NCBI GenBank assembly: GCA_012064415.1
Contig: SSNU01000068.1
Span: forward strand, 236,730-300,729
DNA: 64,000 nt
Reading direction: 5' to 3'
From: Gyrodactylus bullatarudis
Taxonomy: Eukaryota > Platyhelminthes > Monogenea > Gyrodactylidea > Gyrodactylidae
The position numbers and the translations under genes are program-made. Shown here piece after piece: positions 1 to 10,795 of this stretch; positions within the stretch are counted from its first letter, which is position 1, and each line of letters opens with the position of its first letter. A model generated the notes under the pieces. The model made no database searches and was not told where the DNA came from. It saw nothing but the letters and a program-made list of their open reading frames with translations.

Positions 1-111
1 TTAAAACTGGCCAGTCTTCTTGTAAACATTGACCTTGATCCAGGAATTATTGCTGAACTAGTTGTGAAAAGTTTGATGCAAAGTCATATTTTCAATAAAT
101 TTATTTTGTGA
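1..111 (+). CDS. possible 3' end of an unidentified gene (left edge)
   Basis: Reading frame 1 is open from the first base to a TGA at 109-111. It gives about 36 residues with ordinary amphipathic composition (LASLLVNIDLDPGIIAEL and a short tail). AT-rich non-coding sequence follows. It could be the last exon of a gene running in from the left, but nothing in it is recognisable and a chance open frame of this length is possible. Confidence 0.25.
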   Translation, partial: LKLASLLVNIDLDPGIIAELVVKSLMQSHIFNKFIL

Positions 112-249
112 GTAATTAATGCTTTTTATTGATAATTTTAATTAATCATATTTATATTTTTATATTACATAACTACTTACAAGGGATATATTAAAGATCA
201 TAGGGTGTTAGTCTCATCTTTAGTTTAGCCTTTTAAGCTATCGAAATTT

Positions 250-640
250 TATTGATTTTCATGTAGTGAAAATGATCAAAAAATTGAAATTCAGATCCTA
301 AACCTTTATAAGGCTATGCATCAGATAAGATTTAGTTGAATTGATTTTCTTGCCTAATTTTGATCCTGAAAACACCCTTTTGATCAACCTCCAACTTTCA
401 AATCAATAAAAATTTTCTTTTCAAAGTTCAAAAAAATGGGATTTTGGCACGAAATCGAATCTTGAAAAATGTCCATATTTTTCATAAAAATATTTTTTTC
501 AGAATTTTTTTCTTCAACTGGTAAAAGTGGCCAACATAAGTAGGTTTCCAAAAAATCTTGAAAAATTCGAATTCTTGATGAAAATATCGAGATTTCTGTA
601 AAAATCATAGATTCCCAACTTCATATCAATTAGCTTTATT
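250..640. repeat. copy of a dispersed AT-rich repeat family
   Basis: The block contains characteristic phrases that recur elsewhere: 'ttcaaaaaaatggga' followed by 'ttttggc', then a run ending 'ttccaaaaaatcttgaaaa'. Related copies are seen near 13990-14250, 17930-18110, 31085-31460 (opposite strand) and as an inverted pair at 35091-35555. No coding capacity was seen. It is probably a short non-autonomous element, but its ends and target duplications could not be fixed. Confidence 0.5.
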
Positions 641-885
641 TTTAAAAACGGAAATTGTAGATGAAAATAAAGTTTTAATAAAAATAACATACGTATCGAG
701 TATCTGTGAATAGTTCATCATTTATTTAACCAAAAAGGCTTGATTCTTACTCAAAATATCAATTACAAATAACAAGATTTTCCAATTTCAATCTTTTTTT
801 TTGAAATCGAACATTTTTATTTATATACAGAATTATAATGATTAATGGTTGTACAATTAAGAGAACAAAGAAATAGTGTTCAATG

Positions 886-953
886 TTCCCGGTGTGGAAG
901 GGTTTGAACCTTGAATGAGAGGTGAGAGAGATACCACTACGCCACACCGGGCC
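886..953 (-). repeat. tRNA-like element (SINE head or tRNA pseudogene)
   Basis: On the minus strand there is a good RNA polymerase III A box (TGGCGTAGTGG) and a perfect B box (GGTTCAAACCC). They are enclosed by a perfect 10-bp stem, CCCGGTGTGG at 942-951 pairing with 888-897. The T-arm is normal, but only about 23 nt separate the A and B boxes, so there is no room for a normal anticodon arm. This suggests a tRNA-derived SINE head or a tRNA pseudogene rather than a working tRNA. No second copy was noticed in the window. Confidence 0.5.
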
Positions 954-2585
954 AAAACCGAATTTTAATCATCATTCATTAAATAATATTTATACTTCTT
1001 TTGGTTAAAAATAGTTCATTAAAGAATTATTGAGAGCAGATGTACGTCTTCCCCGGAAGCTGAATTAGATTCATGTTAAGTTTAACAACGGGGAGAAAAT
1101 TGAGAGTAGTAGTAATTATCAGGATCTAAATGATTAAATTTCAAAGTTTTGGTAAAAATGAAGAAAAATAGAATATTTTTTTTTAAATAACAAAAAAAAT
1201 AACCATTTGATAATCATTGAGCGTTTCGTACTGATTTTAAAAAATTATTCCAAAATGTTCATTAGACTAAGGACCCAAAGAATATACCAATTTGTATATC
1301 GCATATACCGGGCAGGGAAAAGAACAAATATGTTCACTGAACATTGTTCAGTCAACATAGCATGAACAACGTTAAACTATAACAATGATAACTCCAGTTC
1401 CTAGGCAGGTATTTAAGAAATTTAAAATATTATTCTGACTCAAATTTTAATTTCTACAAGATGGTAAAGGTTAGAAATAGTTTCTTGAATGAGGTTGATC
1501 TTTTGGTTCATATTTAAGAGTATCTTGTAGGTTAAAATTCATCAGACAGGCTTTAGTCTATGCTCAAAATGTTAAAAATTTAACTTGGAATTGATTCTTT
1601 AATTAGATCAGATTATTAGCAAATATCTGATCAACAGTTTAGTAGCTAGTAGTGATTTTTATGAAAATTCTGAAAATAGTTTATTATCATAGTAAATCTT
1701 GTGAAAAATAAATAGTTAAATTCTGTTAACATAATCAAAAGAGTTCATCCCTGCAGGAAAAGAAGCTCTACTTTTAACAACACTTGCAGTAGAATAGTCA
1801 AGGTTTTCAAATTTTCTTATAACATTGGCTGCATTTTTAATATCTGAAATTAGTCTCTCTATGCCTTGAGTGTCAGAGGGATAATTAGAACAAAGAACAA
1901 ATCTTTGACCAAAATATTGAATATCACATAGGGGGGACAACAATGAGGAGTTGTTATTATGAATCTATTATTTCTGAATAGTGATTGGCATCAAAAATGA
2001 TATTTGGCTTCTGATGAGGTCGAAGACCAAGAGTAGCATTCTCAAGATGTCTTGAAGCCAACTGTCTGAGGTCATTGTCTTCCTCGGCCATAAGAGATAA
2101 AATTATACTTTCGGGATGGGCAATAAACGAATTCATCGTAAGTGAAACCTTTGCAATTTCCCTGATTTGATGCAGCGGGAAATTATTGATTCGTCGCAAG
2201 TTGAAAAATACTTTTGGAGCTTCAACAAGACTTGTCTTATGCTTGGCCTCAAACCAGGATGGAACGTAAACTTTTATCAGAAAATTGGCAAGGGAGAGGA
2301 GATTCAATCCTGGGAAATTTTCTGATACGTAAAGCCTTAGAATTCTGCTGGCTGTTATCGTCCAACGTGCCATGTAAACTGCACCGATAGAATTATTCTT
2401 AACATAATCCACCAAATCTTGATTTCCTTGAGGACCTAATAAGGAAAGTAAATGTATGACAAGTCAAGCTATTTAAATTAACAATTAAAAGCTATTTATT
2501 AGGCAGATTTTGAGATAAAAGTTTGAATTGATTTAGCACCTGGCTTGTTGTCGTTGCACACTTTGCAATCAATTTCTATTCAGTG

Positions 2586-3043
2586 TGGTTTGTATGTATT
2601 AGAAATTATGGTAGCAGTTCATTTCAGGTTCAGCGAAAAATTGAGCCTACCACCCTTAATTTGCGTAACCAATCAGATTCATTCGAATTCTTAAAAGTGG
2701 GGGATCATGGTGTAAGGTCTATTCGGGCCTATTGTTTGGTATAAAACTTCATATATCCACCTTATACTTGGTCTATGGTTCGGTTGAGGTTCAGTCTATT
2801 CAATAAGGAGTATTCATATGATATGATTAAATCAAAAACTGCTACCGAAATTATTATTAACATTATCATATTAACGCCAAATTTTAAAAGAATAGTTTTA
2901 AGCACGGCCCATAAAGATTGTATTATTTTTGTAAATAAATATACACATATGAATGTCTCAAAACAGAAGTAGGCTGGACAGGCATACAGTACAGCAGACC
3001 GAGGCTCATAAGGTTACTGGCACGACTCCGGCAAGACAAATCA
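2586..3043 (+). repeat. 5' LTR, interrupted by a MITE
   Basis: The LTR starts TGGTTTGTATG and ends ATCA just before the primer-binding site. Its total length is 458 bp. Removing the inserted element with one target duplication (245 bp) leaves 213 bp. The 3' LTR is 230 bp, and the 17-bp difference is exactly an extra aacaaccgtgttatgtc in the 3' copy between two atgtc repeats. A tgtaaataaata stretch near 2931 could serve as a TATA or polyadenylation region. Confidence 0.8.
2610..2846. mobile_element. 237-bp MITE with 8-bp target duplication
   Basis: The ends are inverted: GGTAGCAGTT at 2610 and AACTGCTACC ending at 2846. The 8-bp gaaattat occurs directly on both sides (2602-2609 and 2847-2854). 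The uninterrupted sequence is present in the 3' LTR as attagaaattattattaac near 6013, which proves insertion. An 8-bp duplication fits hAT or Merlin-type transposition; the GG terminus leans to Merlin, but the family is not settled. It carries no plausible transposase. Confidence 0.8.
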
Positions 3044-3717
3044 TGGCGACGAGGTCATTACCCAAGACTTACCAAGAGTTGGTACAATTCTTCATAGGAT
3101 TTGACTCGTATCTTGAAGCCGAAGAGGTTGATAAGAAAAAGGCGCGTACGATCTTCCTGGCCTCCCTGGCCCCTGAAAGTTTGTCAGTGGTTTCAGACAT
3201 AGTAGACAACTTGGACAAGCCTAAGACGACGTATCAAACAATTAAGAACGAATTGTTAGATCACTATATCAGAGGAAGCGACAACATCAGAAACTTAATT
3301 GATTTGATGACTCAAAGAAACCCGTACATGGAGCCTACTGAACTCATGAGAAAAACCAAAAGACTGGTCAGAGAATGCGACTTCAATCTAAATGACGTCA
3401 CGGTGGCTGCAGCAGTGATCTCCCTAAGTGCAGAAGAACTCAAGGAGTTGAGACTCGCAGGCAAGATTACGAAAGACAACGTGATGGACAAACTTGAAGT
3501 GATCAGAGACAAACAGAAAATGAGTTTGGTCAATAGAATTGGACAACGCAAGCATGAGGTCAGAAGAGACCGTAGGCCAAGCAACAAAGGCAGAACATGT
3601 TTCGCATGCGGGTCAAGTCGACATCTGTTGGTAGATTGCCCGGATAAAGGAAAGAAATGCACGATATGTGACAGATTTGGTCACACCAAAGAAAACTGTC
3701 GCCGCAGAAAGGTGTAA
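3043..3717 (+). CDS. gag: retrotransposon Gag with two zinc knuckles
   Basis: This is the structural protein of the LTR element, about 224 aa from the ATG that overlaps the end of the 5' LTR and the primer-binding site. The frame is also open upstream through the LTR. The N-terminal two thirds is a charged helical capsid-like region. The C terminus has two CCHC knuckles, CFACGSSRHLLVDC and CTICDRFGHTKENC (CX2CX4HX4C), which bind RNA, and then a basic tail. It ends at TAA 3715-3717. The same frame continues beyond this single stop into pol, so the stop is either a nonsense change in a once-fused Gag-Pol or a readthrough site. Confidence 0.8.
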   Translation: MATRSLPKTYQELVQFFIGFDSYLEAEEVDKKKARTIFLASLAPESLSVVSDIVDNLDKPKTTYQTIKNELLDHYIRGSDNIRNLIDLMTQRNPYMEPTELMRKTKRLVRECDFNLNDVTVAAAVISLSAEELKELRLAGKITKDNVMDKLEVIRDKQKMSLVNRIGQRKHEVRRDRRPSNKGRTCFACGSSRHLLVDCPDKGKKCTICDRFGHTKENCRRRKV

Positions 3718-3720
3718 ACA

Positions 3721-5976
3721 ATAAGGAGAGAAGGCTCCTCTACTGATTCTTTAAATAAATCCACTGATGACCATTGCTTATGCTCCTTTATTGAACTAAA
3801 ATATCTAGAAGTAGATTTTAATGGCAGACGAGCCAAATTTTTGATAGATACAGGTTCTCAAGTTACCGTGGTACCGCTTAAGATGTTAAGCGAAGACGAA
3901 AAAGATCGACTTGTTAGAGGTCAAGTAGTCGAGGTAGAAGGATTCGGAGGGGGTATCTTCAAATCAGAAGGCACCTTAAAAGCCAAAATATGCAAGAAGG
4001 GCGGACAATTAATAATATTCCAAGAAATCATGGATCGCATTCTGGTACGAAAGCTCAGGAAAGAGAGAGTCAAAATAGCAGTGTATCAGGACGAGATCAT
4101 AGTTGGGTCCAGTAGCGAGGAGGAGAACAGGAGTGATGTGGGCAAAGTGTTAGACATTCTACGGAGATACAACTTCAAACATAATGAAAGCAAGTCTCAA
4201 AAGTACAAAGAAAAAGTCTCATACCTGGGGTTCGTTTGGAAGGAAGGGAAGTTGTGGCCCGAAAATGGAAAACTAAAAGCATTTGATCAGCTGAGATCAC
4301 CTAACGACGCTAAAGAGCTGGGAAAATTTTTGGCGACCATAAGGCATTACAACGTGTTTTGCAAAAATTTCCAAACGAGGTCAGCTGAACTCTACAGACT
4401 GATGAAAAAGGACTCAGAGTGGGTCTGGACCGACAGAGAAGAAAAGATCTTCAGAGGGTTGATCGGAAGCATGGCACAGGGCTCCTTAACACACTACGAT
4501 AAGAAGAAAAAGTTGTACATAATCACGGATGCTTCAGAAAGTGGCATCGGGCACATCTTGTCGCACGACGCAGAAGGAAGAGAGATAGTGAACCAGGGCG
4601 GAAGAGTGCTCACCAGCGCGGAGAGGAACTACTCCAACATAGAAAGAGAGGCGCTAGCCATTGTGGAAGGAGTAGCGAGTTGCCACAGGTACCTGCTGGG
4701 CAGGAAATTCGTTATCAGGACGGATATGAAGCCTCTGACGTTCATTTTTAAGCCAGGAACACACCCTAAGATGACAACGAATAGGCTCATCAGATGGAGG
4801 TTGAAGTTAATGCCTTTCGATTTCGAAATTGAACACATCAAAGGGGACAACAACTACCTACCCGACTTGCTCTCAAGGTTCACCATCAACTGTGCTAAAG
4901 CCAAGGTGGCTGACGAGAATTACGACACCATCACAAATCTCTCAGATGCAGGTAAAATGGCTAAGGAGATCAGCAGGGAGTGGTACATAAAAAAGGGTTG
5001 GCCAAGGACGGTGGAAGAAGGCCTCCGCAGATTCAAGGACGAGTTGGCAATCTATCAGGATATTCTATACCGAGGGACAAGGGTAGTGGTGCCCACAGAG
5101 CTCAGAAAAGAAGTGCTGAGAAAGTTGCATGAGGGGCATGATGGCATAGTGAAGATGAAGCAGTTGGCTAGAACGGCAGTTTGGTGGCCGCTAATTGATC
5201 AAGACATAGAAACCTTCAGTCAGAAATGTGAAACGTGCATTAAGAAAAGCAGAGTTTGCCATAAGAAGGACTTGATATCATGGCCGGAAACCACGGGACC
5301 TCTAGAGAGACTGCATGCAGACGTAGCGCACCTTCGTAGCAAACTTATACTGGTGATTGTCGACGCATATTCGAACTGGATCTACGCTGAAGAGCTGGCT
5401 AATCTGTCTGCGGAAGAGATGAAGAGGAAACTAATGAAGTTCGCTGCGCTCTATGGCTACCCAAAGAATCTAGTGACGGATAACGGCAGAAATTTCGTGT
5501 CCAGAGAGGTCTCGGACATGTTACTGTCTCAAGGCACGAGACTCATAAACTCGCCAGCAGGGCATCACGAGTCCAACGGACCAGCGGAAGCAGCGGTAAG
5601 AATTGTCAAGGAATTCTTAGACAAAAGTCAGAAGACGCTTTTGCAGTTTATGGCCCACTACAATCACAGACCCACAACGAAAGGGCATGTTCCGGCGAGA
5701 CTGTTCATCGGGGAGCATGTGGCCAGTGGCTGGAACGGACTGAGAGATGGCTCAACCCAGCTTGAGGCATGGGTGAGGAAGGAGGGAAAGGAACCTCAGA
5801 AGTCGCAAGTCAAGCCGCACTCGGAAAGCACGGTAAAGGACTCGGATGATCGAACCGTTCACAAGTCGGACGTCTACCTGGCAAGGCAGGACGCAGATGT
5901 GCTGGCAGAACCACCTCAGATGGAGCTCAAACCTAAACGGAGATACAAGGCATCTAAAAGACTAGTTGAAGAATAG
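3721..5976 (+). pseudogene. pol: retrotransposon Pol with most of RT deleted
   Basis: The frame is open from just after the gag stop. The protease active site FLIDTGSQVTVVP is at about 3829-3870. Within about 60 residues the sequence jumps to the end of RT (IFQEIMDRIL, then AVYQDEIIVGS). About 200 residues of protease and RT fingers/palm are therefore missing without breaking the frame, and the catalytic YxDD reads YQDE. RNase H keeps D (ITDAS), E (NIEREAL) and D (RTDMKPL). Integrase keeps an HHCC module (HEGHDG, CETCIKK) and the D-D-E core (HADVAHL, VTDNGRNF, NGPAEAA). The C terminus is a charged tail. Reverse transcription is impossible, though the RNase H and integrase portions look intact. 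Confidence 0.8.
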
Positions 5977-6001
5977 CCTCAAGTTACTATCGAGGGGGAA
6001 G

Positions 6002-6231
6002 TGGTTTGTATGTATTAGAAATTATTATTAACATTATCATATTAACGCCAAATTTTAAAAGAATAGTTTTAAGCACGGCCCATTAAGATTGTTTTATTTT
6101 TGTAAATAAATATACACATATGAATGTCAACAACCGTGTTATGTCTCAAAACAGAAGTAGGCTGGACAGGCATACAGTACAGCAGACCGAGGCTCATAAG
6201 GTTACTGGCACGACTCCGGCAAGACAAATCC
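6002..6231 (+). repeat. 3' LTR of the Ty3-type element
   Basis: This 230-bp LTR follows the polypurine tract and matches the 5' LTR apart from the MITE, a 17-bp indel and a few substitutions (for example cccattaag against cccataaag). It is followed by the cagtg target duplication. The 6237-6720 stretch beyond it is AT-rich and non-coding. If the split host gene is read correctly, that stretch is the rest of its interrupted intron. Confidence 0.8.
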
Positions 6232-7599
6232 CAGTGTGTATTAGAGACTAATTCTACTGAAGGACCTTAAGAGGATGTGCCTACCGCAGAAACCCAGGAT
6301 GTCTCGTCTTGCTTATGGATTTTATGATTTAATAAAAAAAACTATATTTTGAACATCTATGATTTCTCTGTACATTTTTATCTTATTTATATCAATTTCA
6401 TAATATAATGTTGCAATTTCAAAAAAAAGATAAATATCAAATAGACATCGAAAATTAAATAATAGCTTGAAAATGGAAAGTTTTTTCGATATAAAATAAA
6501 GGGGCATGTTTTGTCTGGTTAAGAAATAAAAGGCTTAGATGCAAAGGCTTGTATTTAGTTGTTAGGGTGGGCTTAGATAAATTTGTGTAATTATAATAAA
6601 ATAAGCAGCTGAAAAATATTTCATATGATTTTCAATATTCCAGGTTCATATTATTATTTTAATATTTATGATATATTTTCACTCTATAATTCATCAAATT
6701 TATAATTTTTTATCGAATCAATGAACAAATACTTACCTCGATTTACTAGTTGCGCCAATTTATACAGATACTGCTGTTCGTGGCCAGGTTTTTTATCGTC
6801 GCCTCAGGTAAAGGATAGATTTCGGCCACAATTCTCATAAACTGCGCAACCTGATAATCCTTAGTCAGAGCATTCAATTGCCTTCCTATTGGCCCACCAA
6901 AATTATGTGGACCAAGGACTCTTCCGTCGAAATCATTGACAACCTTTCTTAAAACATTTTCAACTGTGTAAAGAATACATATGACACGTTGGATTTTTCT
7001 ATTTTTAGGACAGTTTCGAGGACTGTTATACAACCAGTTTCAGAACCAATATTCGCTGGTGCACCATCACAGGTTATTGCCCTCAATGTTTCAACAGATT
7101 CAGTTTGATTTAAAACATCCATTATCACATTGGCAAAAGTTAGTCCAGTCTGATCTGGAACTAGTTTTGATGCAACCAATCGATTGCCAGGCAGGTCACT
7201 GAGTACTAGAATGTTAGGTTTTTCTGACTTATCATGAAATTTCTTCATGATTTTAACTGTTGCATCCATTTGAAGATTCTTATTTCTTTTGGGGGCTCCA
7301 GTTATAAAGGCTTCCTTGGCAAGCTTATCTTCGTTTTTGAGCTTGTATTCACTCAAGTAGACATAATCCTGTAAATTTCTCATTTCAGAATTGGCTATGT
7401 TTTTACTAAACCCGTGGCAGCTGCAATAGATATACCATGACGTTTACAAAACATATATGATTCTGACATCCGATATGTATTATAATTCCTATGATTTTCA
7501 TTATCAGGAGACTCTTCATCATATGGAGTGTTGTGTTGGATGTCCGAACTGGTATTCTCTTGGATAGGTTCCATGAAGAAAGCACGTGATTCTTGAAAA

Positions 7600-10500
7600 G
7601 GTATATTTATATGTGTTATTTAAACAAAAGGTTTTATTCTCTATGGTCTAAAATATCATTACGCCATTTGTTTTAAACGCCAGGTTTAAGCACAGATACA
7701 TCACTTCCCCTTCCAGGGTTTCTCAACTTCTTACATAGTCTTCGAGGTGGGCCGGTTCACGCTTGACTCTTTCTGACTTTCGAATTTCTTGAGGAACAGA
7801 TGCGACCTGCACTGCCGGTAAGCTCTGAGCATTTTCATCTCCAGAGCTTTGAGATACATCCCCCTCCGCCTGGTTTAACGTGCCCTCAGGTCTGCTGTCC
7901 GCAGCGGGCCGCAGCTGCACATCACTGGCATGAGCTGTTCGGCCATTCTGGTCTGTCCAGATGTTACTTGAGCTATTGAAAGCCATAGTTTCGATTGTAG
8001 GACCTTTTTCAGGCTGAATAAAAACCGGTTCCCACTTACGCTCTTGAATGGCCACTTCCACCACGTTCGGAACATGCTGGGACAGGAACAGTCTGGCTGG
8101 AACATAGCCTTTGGCAGTCTCATTGAAGTTTTTGTGTCTCATGAAACTCACGAGAGTGTTTTCAGGTCCCGAGGCTTGGATAACCGCATTTTTTCCAGGT
8201 ACCTTTTTAAATCTTGATTCGCTCTTTCTGCTAGACCGTTCGACTGATGATGTCCAGGAGGAGTGAAGACGGGCTGGATTCCAAAAGACTTATACAGATT
8301 AAGTGCTTCCGACGATTTGAAATTTGTGCCGTTGTCGGCTACCACGCATTTCGGAGGATCGAAATAAGAAATGAACTCAGAAAGGGCGTTCAGAAGACAG
8401 ATTGGGTACCTCCTTCGCGTAGACGTATCCGGAGAAAGCATCTACAAGAACCAATATTCTCCTAGAATTCCAGGTGGCAATGTCCACATGAACTCTTTCT
8501 AACGGCACTTCGCACTCTGGCCAGGCCAGCAGGTCTTTAGAGTGCTATTTCTTTTGTGTTTTGCAACACACGGAGCAGCTCGCTAAGAACTTGTCTATAT
8601 CTTTGTCCATGCCTGGCCACCTCAAATTTTTCCTCATACACTGTTTCATCAAGACTATACCAGGATGTCCAGAGTGAGCCTTATCCAGGAGACTCCGTCT
8701 CTCTCTACAGGGAGGAACCAGACGCGTCTCTCTCACAAGATCACCGCCCTCAATTTTTAACTCATTTGCTACCGATTTGTACTTGGTGATTTCGGTAGAG
8801 ACCCTTCTCGGCCATCCTTTCTTGACGTAGCGCTTTACCTCCTCTATCACTGGATCAACTTCCGCACTCACAGCAGCAACTACCGGCTTTAGAATTGGTT
8901 CGACTCCGTCTTCCGATTCACCGCCTCCGAGACGTGATATTAGATCAAGTAGGTGGTTGTCCACTCCTTTTACATGCTCTATAGTGTAATCATACTGAGA
9001 TAACTTTAGCTTCCACCGGCTGATTCTATCTGTTGAGATTTTTGACTCTATACCAGGTTTCATGATAAATTCCAAAGGCTTCATGTCCGTTCTGATGCGG
9101 AATGTCTGCCGAAAAGATATCTGTGAAAATGGTCGACGGCTGATACTACACCCAGGGCTTCTCTTTCCAGATTTGAGTAGTTTTCCTCAGCCCGTTTTAA
9201 CGACCTAGCGCCGACGGCGATGATTTTCGTCATTGACTCGTCATGCGACAACACGTAGCCCAATCCTTTTTGAGAGGCATCCGAAGTAACAAACAGCACC
9301 AGGGTTCCGTTGCTCATTGACTCTATTAGCTGCCTTAAATCGCTTTCCAGCCTGGGTGTCCAGTTCCATTCTACCCCTTTTCTAAGGAGATGATACATAG
9401 GGCCTGTCACTATGGAGAAGGATGAGCAGAAGTTTGCATAATGCCTTAACGAAGCTAACAGCACATTTAGGTCCTTGGCTGATTGTGGTGATTGTATTTT
9501 TCTGAATTTTTCGACTCGGGATTCGTCCGTTTTCAAACACCCGTTCTCCCAGATATATCCAAGGTATTCGACTCTTCTTTGGGCAATTTGGGACTTGCTG
9601 TCATTTATTCTGAAGTTCTTTAACTTCTTCTTGACCAATTTTAAAGCTTCTATGTGCTCCTCGGATGTCCGAGTTCCGATGATAATGTCGTCTTGATATG
9701 CTGCAACCTTGTAACGAGAGGCCTTAATTTCTGGATCTCTGACTAGACACCTGTCCATTACCTCTTGGAAGATCTGCGGAGCGCAGGAGATGCCGAACTG
9801 CAGGGTGATATCCAAAATAACCCATGTGCGTAGAGATTGTGGTGTACTTTTTGCTATCTGGTGCCAGCTTCAGTTGCAGTCGGAGAGATCCAGGACTGAG
9901 TAGACTTTGCTGTCAGCTAGCTCAAACAATATTTCTTGCGCGGTGGGCATTGTGTAACCCGATACGTCCACGATTTTGTTCAACGTTAAACTGTAATCTC
10001 CACAAATGCGCAATGGACGACTTGACCCTTCCTTTTTGGGCACAGGAACTATAGGAGTTGCAACAAGGGGCTTGTCCACCTTGAAAATGATGCCTTCGGA
10101 CAATAGAAAATTAAACTCTTCTTCAACCTTTTCTTTCATGCTCAACGGGAGTCTTCTAGCCGGATATACCAGTCCGGGAGGAATTTTCTCCTTTAACTTG
10201 AATTAAACGGTTATTCCGCCTTCTTCAATTTGTAGATTTCAAAATTAGACAAAACGCTGCTAATTTGAGATCTTTTATGAGATCCAACCCTGCCAGAGGC
10301 TCTCTGTCGTCATCTACGGCAAATAAATCGGTAACCGCAGATCGGTTGTTTCCGGAAATAGTGGTTTTAACCGCACCATGAAAACGCAGAGGTACGCTGT
10401 TGTATAGACAAGGGAATACCTCGTGGTTTTTGTCCACCTTATGTCTTAGATGCTTTGGTAGGAGTTTCAGCGGGATCGTACTGACCTCCGCGCCTAAATC

Positions 10501-10795
10501 AATGATAAAATTAACGGGATGTCTCTCAATTCTCAAACACTTGTAAATGTATTTATAAGATGAAGGGTAATAAAGTTCATCAAATTTATTCTTATAAGTT
10601 TTCTCGGGAGTGTCCGACTTATCTAGATCAACCGAGGGAGATCTCTGTCTCCTGCCATTATCCTGATCATTGATTATGTTTCTTAAAAGACGACATTGGT
10701 CCTCTGCATGATTTCCTCTTCTACAGACCCTGCACCATTTAGAGCTTGACCCGAGCTTTTCGCTATTCTTCTTCTTCAGGAAACACCTGAACCAT
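7600..10795 (-). pseudogene. second Ty3-type pol remnant (minus strand)
   Basis: On the minus strand, in order: a CCHC knuckle CRVCRRGNHAEDQC (about 10740-10700), protease (10536-10225), RT start (10145-9870, with VPKKEGSSRPLRICGDY and VYSVLDLSDC), RT end with intact YQDDIIIG plus RNase H (9815-9081), then RNase H end and integrase HHCC (9084-8545), the integrase core (8441-8148, VADNGTNF and NGLAERA) and the C terminus (8151-7723). Stops and frameshifts separate these blocks. The protease signature is DLGAE instead of D-T/S-G-A, so it is inactive. A purine tract and a TGATGTATCTG start near 7706 resemble the edge of a 3' LTR. No 5' LTR was found, and the element is cut off at about 10795 against a different transposase. 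It is related to the element at 2586-6231 but clearly diverged. Confidence 0.8.

Larger units (their letters stand above)
2586..6231 (+). mobile_element. Ty3-type LTR retrotransposon, internally deleted
   Basis: Two LTRs (2586-3043 and 6002-6231) flank gag and pol frames. The 5-bp sequence cagtg sits immediately outside both ends (2581-2585 and 6232-6236), a target-site duplication. A primer-binding-like TGGCGACGAGG starts right after the 5' LTR (3044), and a polypurine tract gagggggaag precedes the 3' LTR. The domain order protease, RT, RNase H, integrase is Ty3/gypsy type. RT is largely deleted, so the copy cannot move by itself. The LTRs differ by a MITE and a 17-bp deletion in the 5' copy and a few substitutions. 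The terminal CA of the 3' LTR has become CC. Confidence 0.85.
1716..7574 (-). pseudogene. degenerate transposase-like gene split by an LTR element
   Basis: Minus-strand coding pieces at 7574-7384, 7383-6949, 7033-6746 and, beyond a possible intron, 2430-1957 and 1943-1716 read in the order expected of one protein. Central motifs are CDGAPANIG and, after a frameshift, a GPHNFGGPIG segment. The distal part has ARWTITASRILRLYV and a FDANHYSEIIDS segment. I associate these with a family of long repetitive invertebrate proteins, probably DNA-transposon transposases, but this is recall without a search. Frameshifts lie near 7385-7395 and 7020-7035, and a stop separates 1957 from 1943. An acceptor-like ttattag precedes the piece at about 2430. 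The LTR retrotransposon at 2586-6231 lies between the two halves. The gene is clearly dead. Confidence 0.5.
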
